Assembly: GCF_023611925.1 (NCBI RefSeq)
Contig: NZ_CP091456.1
Coordinates: 310,001 to 374,000 of the forward strand
DNA length: 64,000 nt
DNA from: Avibacterium sp. 20-132
Lineage (GTDB): Bacteria; Pseudomonadota; Gammaproteobacteria; Enterobacterales; Pasteurellaceae
Direction of reading: 5' to 3'
Shown: positions 63,284 to 64,000 of the stretch, one piece after another
Layout: every line of letters starts with the position of its first letter
Position numbering within the stretch: the first letter of the stretch is position 1
Notes under the pieces: generated by a model
The model's database searches: none
Told to the model about the DNA's origin: nothing
What the model saw: the letters and a program-made list of their open reading frames with translations, nothing else
Program-made: the position numbers and the translations under genes

Positions 63284-63330
63284 AAAGTGCGGTGTAAATT
63301 TTCTCAATTTTTCCACCGCACTTTATTTTT
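63284..63330. terminator. Uptake-signal terminator between bcp and the phosphoethanolamine transferase gene
   Basis: AAAGTGCGGTG (63284-63294) and CACCGCACTTT (63314-63324) form an 11-bp stem with a 19-nt loop, followed by ATTTTTG on the plus strand. It lies between two converging genes and could serve both. Confidence 0.75.
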
Positions 63331-63338
63331 GAATGTTT

Positions 63339-64000
63339 TTATTCGTGTGCTTTTTTACAACTTGATAAAATGTCTAATTCCTTTTGATACACGTTTGTTT
63401 TCAAATCCATATCCATCATTCCAATTACGGTGCTAAATAGATTATCGTGAGAATAGGATTTTGTCTTTGCATTGTTACGTAGACAGTCTAAATCGACGCC
63501 TTCATTTTTCTTCCATTTATCTGAAAACCAGAAAATCATTGGGACGCGCGTTTGGTAGATTGGCGCAATGGCATAAGGTGTGCCGTGTAGATAAATACCG
63601 TCTTCGCCAAGTGATTCGCCGTGATCGGACACATAATATACCGCACTTTCTAAATCATCACGTTTGGATACCTTGTCTATTAACGTATCAAGAAAATGAT
63701 CAATAAATAAAATACTATTATCATAAGTATTCACTAATTCTTGATTGCTACAATTTTGAATTTGGTTTGTATCACAGGTTGGGGTAAAACGTCGATATTC
63801 TGGGGTATAACGTTCATAATAGGTAGGACCGTGATTACCAATAGTATGTAAAATTAATACGGTGTCTTTACCGTCTTTACCTGCTTGGTCAAGAATCTTA
63901 TCTATATCAGAAAACATAACGGTATCTAAGCATTCGCCCTCCGTACAGTAATTTTTTAATGTCGGCTGATTAGCTTGAATGGTTTCATTAGGTACGCGTA
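63339..64000 (-). CDS. Phosphoethanolamine transferase, EptA-like, N-terminal part missing
   Basis: The frame is open to the window edge; reading upstream of the ATG at 63917 gives RVPNETIQANQPTLKNYCTEGECLD in phase, so the gene continues and 63917 is not the start. The visible 220 residues are the C-terminal part of the periplasmic domain, with ILHTIGNHGPTYYERY and YYVSDHGESLGE, which hold metal ligands of the EptA family, and cysteines placed for the usual disulfides. EptA-type enzymes add phosphoethanolamine to lipid A phosphates and lower the negative charge of LPS. The membrane part and catalytic threonine are outside the window. Confidence 0.88.
   Translation of the reverse strand, partial: RVPNETIQANQPTLKNYCTEGECLDTVMFSDIDKILDQAGKDGKDTVLILHTIGNHGPTYYERYTPEYRRFTPTCDTNQIQNCSNQELVNTYDNSILFIDHFLDTLIDKVSKRDDLESAVYYVSDHGESLGEDGIYLHGTPYAIAPIYQTRVPMIFWFSDKWKKNEGVDLDCLRNNAKTKSYSHDNLFSTVIGMMDMDLKTNVYQKELDILSSCKKAHE

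Overview
This window looks like a chromosomal segment from a Pasteurellaceae bacterium of the Haemophilus/Pasteurella/Aggregatibacter/Avibacterium side of the family. The strongest evidence is the DNA-uptake signal core AAGTGCGGT (or ACCGCACTT). It occurs about 50 times by eye, inside genes and as inverted pairs between them. Base composition is moderately AT-rich. Gene content and protein sequences are typical of this family. I cannot name the genus from sequence alone. I found no rRNA, tRNA, CRISPR array, prophage, transposase or integrase.

Layout. (1) 1-3631, minus strand: a small phospholipid-type module (SLC13/RCK transporter, CDP-alcohol phosphatidyltransferase, PlsC-like acyltransferase, and a CdsA-like cytidylyltransferase cut by the window edge), followed by a short 42-codon ORF. 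(2) 4007-17111, minus: the classical envelope-biogenesis block pyrH-frr-dxr-uppS-cdsA-rseP-bamA-skp-lpxD-fabZ-lpxA-lpxB-rnhB. (3) 17257-25833: a phosphoethanolamine transferase, lpxH, plsC-ftsP, a YafJ-type amidotransferase and the serine catabolic pair sdaC-sdaA. (4) 25892-38580, minus: dnaE, a YhiN-type flavoprotein and a complete formate-dependent nitrite reductase system, nrfABCD plus the cytochrome c maturation block nrfE-dsbE-nrfF-nrfG. (5) 39042-49940, plus: rhlB, then rsfS-rlmH-mrdA-mrdB-rlpA-dacA-ybeD-lipB-lipA and rho. (6) 49994-62658, minus: argD, rpsB-tsf, ppiD, lon, gor, rlmJ, and dapA-bamC. (7) 62797-64000: bcp, and a second phosphoethanolamine transferase cut by the right edge.

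How the genes work together. Region 2 makes lipid A precursors (LpxA/D/B, helped by LpxH and FabZ), phospholipid precursors (CdsA, PlsC), isoprenoid carriers (Dxr, UppS) and the outer-membrane assembly machine (BamA, Skp, RseP; BamC further on). Region 4 reduces nitrite to ammonia in the periplasm: NrfA is the pentaheme enzyme with a CWTCK heme site, NrfBCD feed it electrons from menaquinol, and NrfE/NrfF/NrfG with a DsbE-like thioredoxin attach the heme. Region 5 joins cell elongation (PBP2/RodA), septal and wall trimming (RlpA, DacA) and lipoate synthesis.

Almost everything is conserved core genome. The parts least explained by known gene content are a nested perfect palindrome with two operator-like dyads between nrfA and rhlB (38771-38821), the accessory phospholipid module at the left edge, a family of related GGGCGA...TCGCCC terminator hairpins, and uptake-signal pairs used as intergenic hairpins, one of them extended to 17 paired positions between lpxA and lpxB.
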